The notes below the pieces were generated by a model. The model made no database searches and was not told where the DNA came from. It was given only the letters and a program-made list of their open reading frames with translations. Below are positions 1-12,200 of a stretch of DNA of 64,000 nt, piece by piece; the first letter of the stretch is position 1, and every line of letters starts with the position of its first letter. This DNA comes from Hysterangium stoloniferum. Lineage: Eukaryota > Basidiomycota > Agaricomycetes > Hysterangiales > Hysterangiaceae. The translations under genes were made by a program, and so were the position numbers. The stretch is taken from contig WHVD01000076.1 of NCBI GenBank assembly GCA_015178975.1, positions 310,001 through 374,000 on the forward strand. The letters are read 5' to 3'.

Positions 1-387
1 GAGATGTACAAGGACATATTGGAGGACTATATCTTCAAAACAGTGGAGTATTATGGGATGGACAGGGAAAGGTTTGTCTTCCAGCAGGACAATGACCCTA
101 AACACACTTGCAAGTTGGCCAAGGATTGGTTCAAGGACCATCAGGTGGAGGTTTTAGACTGGCCTGCACAGTCTCCAGACCTGAATCCAATAGAACACTT
201 ATGGTGGGAGGTGAAGAGAAGGTTTGGAACATACCCTGAGGCACCCAAGAGCATATTGGAGCTCTGGGAGAGAGTGGAGGTGGAATGGAAGGGTATTCCA
301 AGGGAGAAATGCCTTGAATTGATCAAGAGCATGCCTAGAAGGGTTGCTGCAGTACTAAAGGCCAAGGGGGGGTACACTAAATACTGA
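1..387 (+). CDS. Tc1/mariner-type transposase, C-terminal part (cut by window edge)
   Basis: This is the carboxyl end of a DDE-superfamily transposase that would cut and rejoin DNA at the ends of a Tc1-like transposon. The frame is open from base 1, so the real start lies outside the window; the ATG at 4 is probably internal. About 128 residues are visible. The second catalytic Asp lies in FQQDNDPKHT and the third acidic residue in QSPDLNPIEHLW, about 34 residues apart, as in Tc1 D34E enzymes. The reading frame ends in a normal stop with no internal break. The A-rich stretch and TGTCCGGATG at 424-437 may belong to the terminal inverted repeat, but the partner end is not in the window. The family call is confident; activity cannot be judged. 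Confidence 0.85.
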   Translation, partial: EMYKDILEDYIFKTVEYYGMDRERFVFQQDNDPKHTCKLAKDWFKDHQVEVLDWPAQSPDLNPIEHLWWEVKRRFGTYPEAPKSILELWERVEVEWKGIPREKCLELIKSMPRRVAAVLKAKGGYTKY

Positions 388-559
388 AACTGGTAAAAAC
401 TAGTAATTAATTACAAGAGCAAAAAAAGTGTCCGGATGCACCATGTCCGTTATTAATTTCCTACCTTCCTGATAAGGAAAGCTATGATGTCATGCTTATG
501 TCATCATGTAGGTCAGATGTATACCTCTTACCTCTGATTTATTCAGAATTTTATCTAAT
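388..559. other. Non-coding flank of the Tc1-like element
   Basis: No credible gene. The segment follows the transposase stop and probably holds the 3' untranslated part and terminal repeat of the element. The boundary could not be fixed because only one end is visible. Confidence 0.4.
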
Positions 560-1036
560 TTACTTCTGGAGCTGTAAACCCATCTTTCCAATTTCACCAA
601 ACATCCAGACACTTTTTTGGGTCACTGTAGGTCCTAATGGTGGGTTTGAACTGGGTTCAATATTTATTTTTAAATTGTAAGGCCTATGTGGTGCAAGCTG
701 GTCAGCTTTCTGCTTACTGAAAATCTCTGCAAAATCATGATATTTTTTGAGAACTCCTTCCAGGTCAGCTTTTAGCTCAGATAATTCTGGAGTTGCAAAA
801 CATCCAGATGCTTCATCAGCCTTTAAGCTGATTGAAAAGCACTGTGATCTGTCCAGTTTACTCGCCCTAACAAATGCCGCAGCATTGATAAGAGAGATTT
901 TCAGAGGTTTGGAGGTTTCATTAGAAGCCAGAATTGCCATTGAGACCAAAGAGGCTCTGGCCAGATTAGATGCTGCAGGAGGAATGGAAGTGTCAGGAAT
1001 CCAGAAATTAATACTGCCCAATACCCAGTCAATCAA
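560..1036 (-). pseudogene. Ty3/gypsy pol remnant (start of reverse transcriptase)
   Basis: The minus-strand frame encodes about 158 residues. The part around KKYHDFAEIFSKQKADQLAP, followed by HRPYNLKINIE and NPPLGP, is the conserved lead-in to the reverse transcriptase of Ty3/gypsy elements. Upstream residues resemble the poorly conserved linker after the protease. There is no palm domain, RNase H or integrase, and the frame has no plausible start. It therefore looks like a truncated fossil. It is a different lineage from the two long gypsy copies at 44.9-63.7 kb, whose RT lead-in has another sequence. It abuts a decayed LTR at 1040-1377 in the same orientation, which may or may not belong to the same element. 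Confidence 0.65.
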
Positions 1037-1039
1037 CAG

Positions 1040-1377
1040 ATTATATCAGGTGAGCCAGTTGTATCCAAGAATGACTGAACAGCTAGAGTCCAACTGTAAT
1101 GCTCGATATCCTGGAACCCACCAGGCTCTGGATAACTGGAACTTTCTGGAAATCTGGATATCCATGGGCTCTCTGGTATATGTACATCTGCCCTCCAAAA
1201 TATGGACACCCCAGTGAGTGCATGAGGGCGCAGCACATAAGCTGAAGCCAAGTCCAATTTGTACTCTGGTAATATTCCAATACTCCCTGAACTAATCCTT
1301 GGGAACTCCATGGACATATATCCAGGAAGTGTCCAGAATATCCACCTGGAAATCCACCTGAAATCTGGAACTTAACA
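1040..1377 (-). repeat. Partial LTR, family related to the solo LTR at 38317-39203
   Basis: Read on the minus strand from 1377 the sequence starts TGTTAAGTTCC and follows the order of blocks seen at 38317-39203. These include the core GGACTTGGCTTCAGCTTAT and the nearby TGCACTCACT stretch. The distal part is lost or too diverged, so the inner limit is approximate. Confidence 0.55.
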
Positions 1378-1384
1378 CCCTGAA

Positions 1385-1889
1385 CCTGGTTGACATCTGG
1401 TTTATTACTGTATTTACCAATGCATGTTCCTGTTTTGTCCCAGCCTTTGTCCCAAGTATGGTCACCTCTGCCTTGTTTCTTATTTGCCCTTTTTGTCTCT
1501 TTGTTTTGCCAGATTTGTAGTGAAATAATCTTTTATTCTATATAGTCTAGCCTATGCATGTATGTACATACAATCTGATCAGAAAATCAACTTAGCATTC
1601 ACTTAGTATTCTACCTGTCTTGATACCTCTTACTCTAGGAACTCAGTACCAGCATATTCCTGGAGCCTGTGGGCATTCTGACTTGACATAGCATATTCTC
1701 AGAACCCCTAGGTCTCCCACCCCCAATATTGTGTATTCCCAGACCTCCCAGGTTTCCCATTTTCCCTGTCTGAAGTTGGACACAACAACTCTGTGGGGGC
1801 ACAACATATAAGCTGAAGCCAAGTCCTACCTGCTACCTAGATTATCTGTGGGTTCCCCAGAAACCCACCTGTAAGCCTCAAGCTTAACA
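1385..1889 (+). repeat. Decayed LTR fragment related to the LTR at 41892-42723
   Basis: The order of blocks matches the 3' half of the solo LTR at 41892-42723: a TATA-like stretch, GTACATACAATC, GAAGTTGGACA, the core ATAAGCTGAAGCCAAGTCC at 1808-1826, and an end in TTAACA. Nearly all CpGs of the better-preserved copy are TpG or CpA here. The left boundary is approximate. Confidence 0.5.
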
Positions 1890-1989
1890 AAGGTTGCTTT
1901 TCTACAGCCTCATGGATGTGACATTGCACTAGGTGCTTATATAAGTGCCAGACTCCTGGGAGGTTATACTTGCCTAACTAAGTAGCTCA

Positions 1990-2535
1990 CTAATGGGAAG
2001 CATGGGGCTCACAGGTGGGTCTCCAGGGGAAACCCACAGAAGCAGAAGTTCCAGGGAAGGACTTGGCTTCAGCTTATGTGCTGCACCCTCACAAGATCAC
2101 ATTGTCCAACTTCAGATAGGAGTGGATTATTGTACTACATATCCAGAGATACAAAAAGATATATCAGGCATACAATGAGACAATAAACCAGATGTCATAC
2201 TGATTCAGAACAAGGGGCATACTACACCATATGTCAAACAGGCAAGGACGGATTGGGAACAAGGGGTCCCAGATGTCTGGGTGGAGTCTAGTGGCTAGTT
2301 CATGTGATATAGAGAGTCAGATATCTATAGGATGGGTTCTGGGACCTGGTGGGTTTCCCAGTCCTAACAATTAACTACTACACCTACAGTGCTGGGAAAA
2401 ATACTACAAATATCAGAGAAATTCAGGGAACATCATATAATATGACAGAAGGTCATAAAGCTGTAATATTATACTCCAACACTTAGTAGCCTAATTGTGT
2501 CAATGGTGTGGAATAATGTGTGTGGTGAATAATTT
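1990..2535 (-). repeat. Decayed LTR fragment in opposite orientation
   Basis: Contains the reverse complement of the same LTR core (GGACTTGGCTTCAGCTTAT at 2059-2077) and a GTCCAACTTC block, so it is an inverted relative of the neighbouring LTRs. The ends are not definable by eye. It is CpG-poor like the 1.4-1.9 kb copy. Confidence 0.4.
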
Positions 2536-2540
2536 GAGTC

Positions 2541-3979
2541 TGTTACGACCGGAAATCCCGCCAGACTCCAGGCACTAACTTATACACACCCACGCCCTAT
2601 ACACACCCATTATCAGTTTACCGGACTTCCCGCCAGACTCCATATGTCAGACTTGTCTACGTTTGACTTCATTACATTATGTTTCAGTCACCGGAAAACC
2701 CACCAGACTCCATCTCTGTCTATTTCCGACCTCGTCCCGTGCGTCAGTCACTGGACCCCGCTCAGAAAACCCATCATCCCTCTAACCAAGCCCCGTTCCC
2801 ATTTTAGTCAAATGACCTGTCACAATTCAGACTCCACTCCTGCTCCATTTCCCATTATGGTTTATGATTTGTCACTATTCAGACTCCACTCCATTCCGTC
2901 CCATTCCTAACACCAAATTGGTGTTTACTATTCCCGTTTTATGTTTTGCTCATTTCGTTTCATTATTACTGGATTCGGTATGACATTCACTCCACGGTCT
3001 ATTTAAACTGGCAGATGTTGTACATACAATCCAGTCAGAAAATCGGCTTAGATTCCCCCCAGTAATCTAATACATTTTCCACTCTAAAACCTTACTTGAA
3101 TCACACTGCTCACACTAGTCGGAGCCCACAGGCTCCGGCACATCTATCTCTCTCACCAATCCCGACTCACGACCCATGACCTCCAACCTCCGACCCCTCG
3201 ACCCATGACCCACACCCAGACTCCCCGGGATTCCCATCCGTCCGTCTGAAATTGGACAACACGATCTAGTGAGGTGTTAAGAACTGAAAACTGACTAATG
3301 TCGGTGGCTGACAGGGACCAATCGGAAGGACTTGGCTTCAGCTTATGTGCTGCGCCCTCGCAAATATCCATAGTGTGTCCTTAAATTTCAGACAGGCGAA
3401 GACTAATCCTAAAGAGTTCCTTTCGGCAAGATACAGGGTATTCTGAGTCGATATTCTGATTGCCTAGTAACTACAACTACAGCGGGTTCATATACAAGTA
3501 TCAAGCATCTAGGAAATACTAACTAGGAGAAGAGCAGAACAGGGTATTGACAATAAGCTCAACTAGGAATGGGAAGTTTATGATTAGTTCGGAGGCCGAT
3601 GATAACCGAGAGCGGAATTACGGTAAAAGGAAATAGTTTGAGGACTACAAATATAGATAGACTTATGTGAAACATAGGATAGAATGGATCAACATAATAA
3701 AAGGGACGTATCAAGAGTTTAACCAGATAATACGAGTATATTTTGACGTGGGCATAAACGGAGTTTGATCACCGTGAAAGCATATGTCAGCATCGGGGGC
3801 GATGGTTTCCGATGTGGTGACTTGAGCAATAACTTGAATTATCGATAGGTGGCGATAACCTCGGGGCCAAACGGCTGCGACACGGTCATAACACGAGGGC
3901 GCAGCCTATAAGCTGAAGCCAAGTCCTACCGGATATCCTGCGGATTTCTCCGGAAACCCGCCCTGTACATATCCTAACA
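2541..3979 (+). mobile_element. Solo LTR with 5-bp target duplication, interrupted by a nested LTR
   Basis: Begins TGTTACGACC and ends TATCCTAACA, so the ends are TGTTA and TAACA. It is flanked on both sides by GAGTC (2536-2540 and 3980-3984), a 5-bp target-site duplication. Without the nested insertion at 3275-3893 and its duplicated 5 bp, the LTR is about 815 bp. It matches the solo LTR at 41892-42723 block for block. No internal retrotransposon sequence remains, as expected after LTR-LTR recombination. Confidence 0.85.
3275..3893. mobile_element. Solo LTR nested inside another LTR
   Basis: Starts TGTTAAGAAC and ends GGTCATAACA. The flanks are TGAGG (3270-3274) and CGAGG (3894-3898), a 5-bp target duplication differing only by a C/T change. 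Removing it rejoins the host LTR in register with its relative at 42640 (GATCTAGCGAGGGCGCAGCC). It carries the core GGACTTGGCTTCAGCTTAT at 3328-3346. Confidence 0.8.
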
Positions 3980-4099
3980 GAGTCCATCTAATGTAATTCT
4001 TGAAGCATCTATTGTTCTCTCTACAACAATCATGTCAACTTGAGCTCTTCAGGCATATGCAATTGAATTGTGTAGCTCTGTAGAATGTGTTTTGTGGTT

Positions 4100-4740
4100 C
4101 TAGCTCAAATGAGGCATACAGGTTGATACGTTTTTGAAGGTTCCCTGCAGTAGCAGCAGTAAAATCATCATAGACTGCAATAAAATACCATGCTCATGTG
4201 AATACATTGATTCAGACACATTGCCAATAAGTAAACACACCACATTAAAGCATATTTCTCCGAGATATATTCCCAGTGTCAGTACCAAAAGGTATCTGTG
4301 ATCCTTGCTTATAGTGTAAACCCTTGACAGTGATACCTTTGAGACCCATCTAGTGTTTGGGTTGTTTGAGAAGGAAAACACTAAATTAGATTAATCACCA
4401 TGTTCACTAAGTGCCGCCACAGTTTGCAGCGCAGTCCAGGTGTAGATTGTTGCATTATACGCCGTATGGCTAATCAGTCCACAACTATCCTGAAGGTTCA
4501 ACAGGTTCCACGACTATCAACTACTATATGTCCCAAGAACATTTTCAGATCAATTCACCGCACACTTCTAACGCTACATCCACCAAATCCGAGGCAATAG
4601 AAAATATAAATACAAGTAGGAATGAATATCGGGTGACGAGGTACAGCGCAGATGCCAGCCTGATCTTGCTCTTCCATACCAACTGGACTTCCAATGTAAG
4701 AGTCAAAATTGAGATGCCTGTCTATAAATGTGGTAAGTAA
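4100..4740 (-). pseudogene. DUF6533-type seven-helix membrane protein gene, partial or remnant
   Basis: Read on the minus strand, an exon near 4720-4555 encodes LTLTLEVQLVWKSK, then LASALYLVTRYSFLLVF. This is the DUF6533 pattern (acidic residue-V-x-x-x-W, then a helix with an N/T-RY motif) that begins a family of fungal seven-helix proteins. A second exon near 4350-4200 encodes SLSRVYTISKDHRYLLVL and a hydrophobic helix, corresponding to the later R-V-Y/W-A block. Between them, after a stop-containing stretch likely to be an intron, lies an open piece reading TWTALQTVAAL. I could not find a convincing start exon or the C-terminal helices, so this may be a decayed gene or an intact one with introns I cannot place. 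It is a more distant paralogue of the gene at 14992-16716. Confidence 0.5.
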
Positions 4741-6243
4741 CTGCGACTGCATGCAGACAAACCTAGTGTTGCCAAATCGGTATAATTCTGAAACTACGGC
4801 CAGTGTTATGTATGCAATAAAATGGTGTGGGGTATTTGGTCACATTGAAGTTGTTTCTTGAATAGCCTCTCTTTGAAAGTCTGCCACGGATGCCATATGA
4901 GACATTGACATATACGAGTGCTCGGTCACTCTTAGTTGTTCAAGGAATCAAGTTAACCACATTCTCTGTGCAATATAAGTAGTATAATTGCAGGGCTCAA
5001 GAAGCAACTCTAGTCAGTCTGTGGGAAAAAATATAATAACTTACGAAGTTGTGAATGCACGGTAACATCAGATAAGCCGGAAACAGGATGAGAGTAGAGT
5101 GAAGACATGATGTTACTGTGGCCATTTCCCTGGTGAACGCATAAGGAGAATTCACCAAGCAATCATAGAGGTATATAGATTTAACCCTGAAAAACAGCGA
5201 ATCGATCGTAGGTTCAAGGAGTTCCCTCCGCATCGCCTCAAATGTATTGATATTAATAAGTTGAACGCAAATGCAGGCAGACTCAAGGAATAATAATCTG
5301 AGAATTTCTTCAGTCCTGAAAGGCGAAGGTCAGTTCATTGTGGAACTGCCCCATTATCAACACACCTGGCTGTGTATTTTTGAGCTCCCATTCAACATCC
5401 AATGGTTCCTTTAGTCCCAGAAGCCTTCTCGATACCTTTAAGTGTGACTTATCACCCTCATTCTCTGATCATTATGTCTCCAATGCATCTGCATGGCCAC
5501 ATTTTCCCCAACATCCTCACCGTCACTGGAAGTTGGGGTCCGGTGCCAGAGTCACCTTCCAATGGCGCTGTCGTGTCCGAGTTCTGACTATTGATATCAC
5601 TAGTCTCGTCAAATGGAAAAATTAAATAAGGCATTCTGGTTCCCTATATCCTTGAAACATGTTCTCATCAGGATGTTCACCAAAACCACGAGGTCCGTTG
5701 ACATAGTCAAAATGCATTTCTGTGGCCTCTCCTCCCTAAGTCCTGCGTCTTCGAGTTCTTCAACAATTTAAATTAGCCATAAATCTTCTCCCTGACTGGT
5801 GCCTTTGAATACTGGCTGATAGTGGTTCGGGTTGGGTCGGCGGGGGGAAATCGGTAGATATTTTTGGCCAGGTCAAAGATATGAGGGAAATTTTTTTTTT
5901 GTACAAAATTTGAGTTAATACACAGTGCTGAGGCTCAAATTCTCGATCATATCCTCTAAATTCAATGAAAAAGATGAATTTATTTTACGAATGTCCGAGT
6001 TTTCAAAAATGCAGGGAAGAGTTTATCTATTCTAAAGAAACTGTCCCTGGTTGAACTATATATATATATACATTTTGCAAATAGAGCGCAATTTACAAAG
6101 TGCTCAAAGAATTTCTTAGATTATATAAAATTTTCCACGCATTTTCAAACATTTGAACATTCTCAAGAAGCTTTATATTCTCCCTGAATTTTAGATGATA
6201 TGCTGAAATCGAGAATTTGAGCCAGTGCTGTGATAGTGGATAT
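4741..6243. other. Intergenic region left of ABC transporter 1
   Basis: No recognisable gene. The right part (about 6000-6243) is the 3' flank of the transporter and is repeated at 19100-19328, at 43000-43230 and, strongly decayed, at 31650-31855. It includes an (AT)n run near 6058-6070. The part at 5000-5640 has short open frames on both strands without recognisable domains. Confidence 0.5.
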
Positions 6244-9200
6244 TTATTCATTACACTGGCTGTGCCGAGATGCCTCCTCAACCATCTTACACAACGCAGC
6301 CCGATCTCCACTCTCGTCCACGAAAGATTTCAAATATCCTCCATCTTTCTTAAGTAAATTACCTGGTGTATCGAATTCGACCATATTTCCAGCATCCAAC
6401 ACCATAATCTTGTCAGCATCCATGATCTACAGAAATATTATTATATATCTCTCAAAGTTGCAACAAATTAACAAATGACAGACCGTTTGTAGTCTATGTG
6501 CCACTGTGATCAAAGTGACATCCTTCAACGCTTTTCTTAACGTATTCTGGATGATCGAATCTGTGGCGTAATCGATCGCACTAGTCGCTATATATCTCCG
6601 TTAGCTAGTGTGCTTCCGTCTGATCCAATCAAGTACCTTCATCCAAAATTAAAAGTTTACTTCGTCTCAAAATGGCTCTTGCCAGCGCCAGAATCTGCCG
6701 CTGACCAACAGACAAGTTTCTACCACCACCGGATATCGCACTATCCAACATAATGCTGGAATTCTTTTCGCAATGTTCCTGCAAGTTAAATAATCCAGCT
6801 GAACGCAAAGCGTCGTTCAATGTTGCGTCTGAATGTTCCGAAAAGGGATCAAGATTCTCGCGTAGTGTTCCACTCAAAAGCTCAGGGACCTGTGGTATAA
6901 TCGTGATGCTCGATCTCAAGGCATTGAGATTAATGGAACTAGTCGCTAAGCCGTCGAAGAGAACCTGGCCGTCGGTGGGGATACACCGCAATAATGATAG
7001 CGTCAAGGATGATTTCCCACTTCCCGTATGACCGACAACGCCTATCCTTTCGCCAGATTTGATTTCAAAGGATATGTTATGCAGGACCTTGCATCACGAA
7101 TTAGCGAACATCATAATGCTGTTGTGAAAGAAATACCTCCGGTCCATCAGCAGAATAGCGTGCACAAAGGTTCTCCACGATAAGTGAACCAGAGGCCGGC
7201 CAATACGCTGGCGGTACTCCGTGTGCGATAGGCTTAGTCTCTTGATCAATGTTTAAATATGCTTCTATACGCTCTAAGCTAAATATCAGAGTAAAAGTCA
7301 AGTGTGCACTACGTAGTTTGATATTGGAACGCGACCTGTTGCCCTGAACTTGGATTTTATTTAAAAATCTAACTGGTTGTTATGTTAGAAACAATACACG
7401 TCTTATCGTGTGCATAAAAACTCACTGCACTCTAAAAACCGATCCGAGAAAGCGACCGCCATTGTTAACGAGAAACCAATCTCACCGGGCGTGCGAAAGG
7501 TTTTACTGTAGGCGAGATATAACGCCAAACAGGCCGGAAATGTGGTTCCAATCGCATCAATTCGAACTCCAATCCATCTTCCAGATATCAAGTACCTAAC
7601 TCATGAGACAAGAGGTATAATAACCGCACCTGTTAACGTTGTTATATACCCGGGCAGGTCTGGTGTATTCATCGATGTGCTTCAAGCTTTCCGACATAAA
7701 GGCTGCTTGGGCGCCGTAAGCACGAATTGAAACTAGATTATGCTACTTCAACATGATAAGAACGGCGCAATAACCAGAAATTTACCGAGGCCAGCAATCG
7801 CAGCGTCGAAGTGTGCAATAACGGTTGATCGGCGGTTGGGCATCTCACGTTTGACAGGGAATTGTGTATGGAGGTATATCTGCCCGCACAAAACACCAAT
7901 TATCCCGATTACGAGTCCCGGAAGAAGAAATTGAGGTACGAAGATAATAACTGCCGCAAGCTTGACCAGCATGGTCAGCGAATGATTCGTCAGTGCAGCA
8001 ATGAATTGCGGGATTGGACCATCAACGTCACGGAGGTCTTGGGTGAACCTGGATATGATGCGTGCAGTTGGCACAGTGTCCAGCCACCTTCAAAGGAAGA
8101 GTCAATAAAAAATGGAGAGGTTTCTAGTGTGTATACCTAAGTGTAGTTCCAAGTATGCTGGTTATCAGATATTGGTGCACATTACGCGATGCCTAAGAAA
8201 GACCAGTTAACCCACGGATACCTGAATGGGGGGGTCAGGATGCTCGCCTTTATAGCTCCAAATACAAAAGAAGCCATAGCAATACAGTGGCATCCGCCGT
8301 TGCCCAACAATATCAGAGCATAAACAGAGAGATAGTATCCCACTGGGACTTTCCAGACAGGTTGGTGTTCGTATTGACTTGCCCAGTATCCTAGGAACCA
8401 CGAGGCAACAGAGTTGCATGCTTGTGACAGTACCAAGCCCCCAATGAACACTATCCAAAAGCTGATATTGCCTAAATTGGAGAGATAGAGCTTAAGAGGA
8501 TGCCAGCCAACATTGCCCAAAGCGCTGTTTTCTTCTACCACTAGGTTCCCTGTAGCTTTAGGGATTTTGTTTGCAATAACCGTTGGTTCTGGGGTCTTAT
8601 CTGAAATATCCACCGATTCCGCTGCTTGACACAGTAGCCTCCTATCCATTTTCAAAACCTCGTCAACGGAGCCACAGCTCGCAATGGTCCCATTTGTGCC
8701 CAAGGACACGACGAAATCGGAGACTGGAGCAACCATGGGAAAGTTTTGCGTCTGAATTTGAAAACCATTATAAAAGTTCAAGTTATTGTCGAAAAAGAAA
8801 AAGGTACTTACAACAAGTAATACTGTACGACCTTGCAGAAGATCTCCTTGAAGGCATTCATCAACGATGAATCGAGAGGTATGTACATCAAGAGCGGCAA
8901 GTATATCATCAAGAAGTAGAATCTGGGCATCAGAATAAACTGCTCGGGCGAGAGTGATTCTAGATTTTTGACCACCACTGAAACCACTGTTATTCAGATA
9001 TGACACGAAGAGGTTCTGAATTTATGCATACCTTAGTGTCACTCCTTTTTCCCCGACTTCAGTTTCGTCTCCAGCTTCGAAAAGACTTAGATCAAGCTCA
9101 AGACAACACTGGCGGAGCACTGGGGTCGTCGACGATTAGACAGGCCAAATCAAACAATCATAGAGCGTGAGATACCTTTCTTGTAGCGTTCGTGGTCGAG

Positions 9201-12200
9201 TGCCTTTCCAAATAGAATATTATTCTTTATTTGAGGTGAGATAGCTGATCGGCACAATATGACCACCGACTTGCCTTGATGGTCTCATTTTGTACCCAAG
9301 CTTCTTGAGCAGCATATGCGACACCGCGATCGCGAGGTAAATTGAAACCGCCATCTTCACCGCACGGCTCAAAATGCAGTTCCCCTACAAAGGAGATTAG
9401 AACCTGACAGCACAAAAATACTATTAATTTACCGACCTAACAAGGCCATAAGCATACTGGTCTTTCCGCTGCCTGTCGGGCCGATTATAAGGTTAATTTT
9501 TCCAGGCTTGAAAAAGAGTTCCCCTTCAATATGAAGACTATAACTTCTTTGAGATATGTTCCGCTCTTCCTCCAGTTCATCGTGACTCCATGTAAAAGCG
9601 GCGTTTCGGAAGCCGACTCCCTCAGGAGGGTTGAACGGTTCGGCATCTACGACACCCTCATCTCTGGACGCTTTCTGTGAAAACCTATCTAATAGTTGTG
9701 TCTTACGAATTATGATTTGAATTTGTAGTATTGTTATTGCTGCGCTTAGCTTGAAATAAAAGGTATGCATACCGTTTGGAGGAAGTCGTTTATACGCGTC
9801 AATGAAACTTTAGCTATTGCAGGTTAATGCCGGATACGTAGCCTCACTTACAGGGAATCACATACCATTAACTACAACAGGAAACATAGAGAGCAGGCTT
9901 CGCAAACTACCTCGCAACTGCTCAAAAAGAGCGATACTTGTAAATACGGTTGCTGCTGTCAAAGCTTGCTTTTGTATCATTGTCTAATAGGCGAAAAGTC
10001 ACGTAAGAACGATGTGACTGTGGGACTGAAAAAACGTACATAGCAGGCAAAGCTGGTGACCATAGTGATAATAGGCAGGAAGTAACTGAAATTTAAAAAA
10101 AGGTTAATTGAGATCATCGAATGCATGGCCAAATTCACTTCATAATATCGTTCAACAGTCTCCATAACTGCCAGCTTTTAATCAACACTAGCTCTGCCTC
10201 TCTTTTCTTCGAGATCTGTTTGTTCACTTTGTCCTCCCAGCCAAATTGTTTTATCATGCGAATCACTGAAAGAACTAATGGATAATCTGTTAACACAAAC
10301 TGCCTTGGCTATGGTGAAAGTCAGAGAAGTGGCTGACTTTCTATCACAGATTGCACTCGTGCATCAGTCTGTCAGATCAATAATCAACACGCGATACAGT
10401 AGGACAACTAGATGCAATACCTTTTTCATTCTTTCCGTTTGGACTTTGTTCAGCAGTGTGATGATATATCCAGGTAAAGGTATAAAGATGGCTGTCAATG
10501 CTATGCCCACTATAGCACTAAGACTTTGGTCAATGAAGGACCTGATATTCCGACAAGAAAGTGAGACCTCCAATCCAGGATCACATACAAAAACCAAGCA
10601 CTGATGCTAAATTGTAATGGACCATAAATAGCTATGGTTCAAATTTTTGGTGAGACTGTACGATCAGATTGTGAGAAAATTACCGATATATATAAACTCC
10701 CTTCCGTCCGCAATATTTGACAGATCGGTGGTGATCAAATTGGTAATCTTTCCTGCTAAATTGTTGGATCGCGAACCATATACTGGTGTATTTCCCCTAG
10801 CGAGTGAAGAGACTGCATTAGGAATCGTGGCATTGGATGTGTCGGAAGCTCTTCTTCCAGCTGCGTCCTTGCGGGTACGGGGGGAGATCCTTTCGCATCG
10901 TAAGGTTTCGTCTCTACTCTCGCTTTCTACACCAGTATCGTTTTCCCCGATGGATCTACTCGACGTATTTGCTATCGTTGATTGCCTACTACGAGCCGTA
11001 GTTTCCTCTTTCTTACGGACCCTGAGGGTATGGTTAAATATCACCTGTGTGATAATGGCGTCTGCATGTACGACAATTCGGGACTATCAGAATATTTGAT
11101 ATCTCTAGATAATCGCTGTGAGTAATCAATAAAGCTCACCGCAGTGAATGTGTAAAACGAATTGGCAAGAGAGGCGACCTATAAGGCTTGAGATGTTAGT
11201 TTAAATTATTGGCGTTAAATGGGCAACCAATACACTTGGACCAATAAACAGACAGAGGGTCCAAAACCATGGCTTTATAAATGCATCCTGACCATCCTCT
11301 AAATAATTAAGGAGCTTGTTTAGGGCGACAGGCCACAAAAATTCCATAAGACACTGTAGGAACACTTGAGTAGAATACCTAAGGCAAGATAGAGAGTAAA
11401 TACCCCAATAACAGGCATGGAAGTCAGGACGATATAATCGGTGGCTTAGAGTGACGTTCAAATTGATATGGAAATTCAAAAATAAGCAAACTTACAGAAT
11501 AAACCCATTAATCCCCAAAATATATGGCGTTTTGTTCCATATAAGTATGGATCAAACAGCTGTCACAAGTGAAATCCATTGTTTGCATGGATGTAGTTGT
11601 AGGGAAAAAAATAAGTGAAGCTCACCGGAGCATTTCGTGCCATCAAATACGCCGACATATCGTAATCCGCCAGAGGTGGAAGGTCTTCATACGAAAGCGT
11701 GGTGCGTGCACCTTTAACCATGAGGGGATCCAAATAAGAATAAGTAATATATGACCACCAAGACGCAGTTAATTCCGTATTTAGATATTTAGATGGATTC
11801 TAACAAAACCAGTGTTAAATTTTTCCTAGGGAGGAACAACAATTTGCACATACTAAAGGATCTACTGGTGTGTATATTCGAGGAATAACGAGCGGAACCA
11901 AAAGGCCAGCGAAATTTACAAGTCCTAATCTTGACCACAGTAGCCAGCCCTGGTCTCCGTCCGCCGGTCTTAATGTAAACGTTGCATAGGGAAATAGATC
12001 GCGGTATGTATACACGAAGACAATAGCAATCATGACGAAGGTTAGATGGACTGTGGCAGTTGAATGCCATCGCCTACTGGGTAGAATATCAAGCAAAGCA
12101 AGTACAGAGGTGTAACTCTAAAAAATCCATGAGCGAGAAGGAATCCCAGAAAAACCGGTACAAACATAAAGCAAGAGATAAACAACCTCTATCCACTCAG

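Noticed and set aside
10647-11099. Plus-strand frame of 150 codons (and 23734-24186)
   Set aside because: Antisense to ABC transporter membrane-domain exons and conserved only because those exons are.
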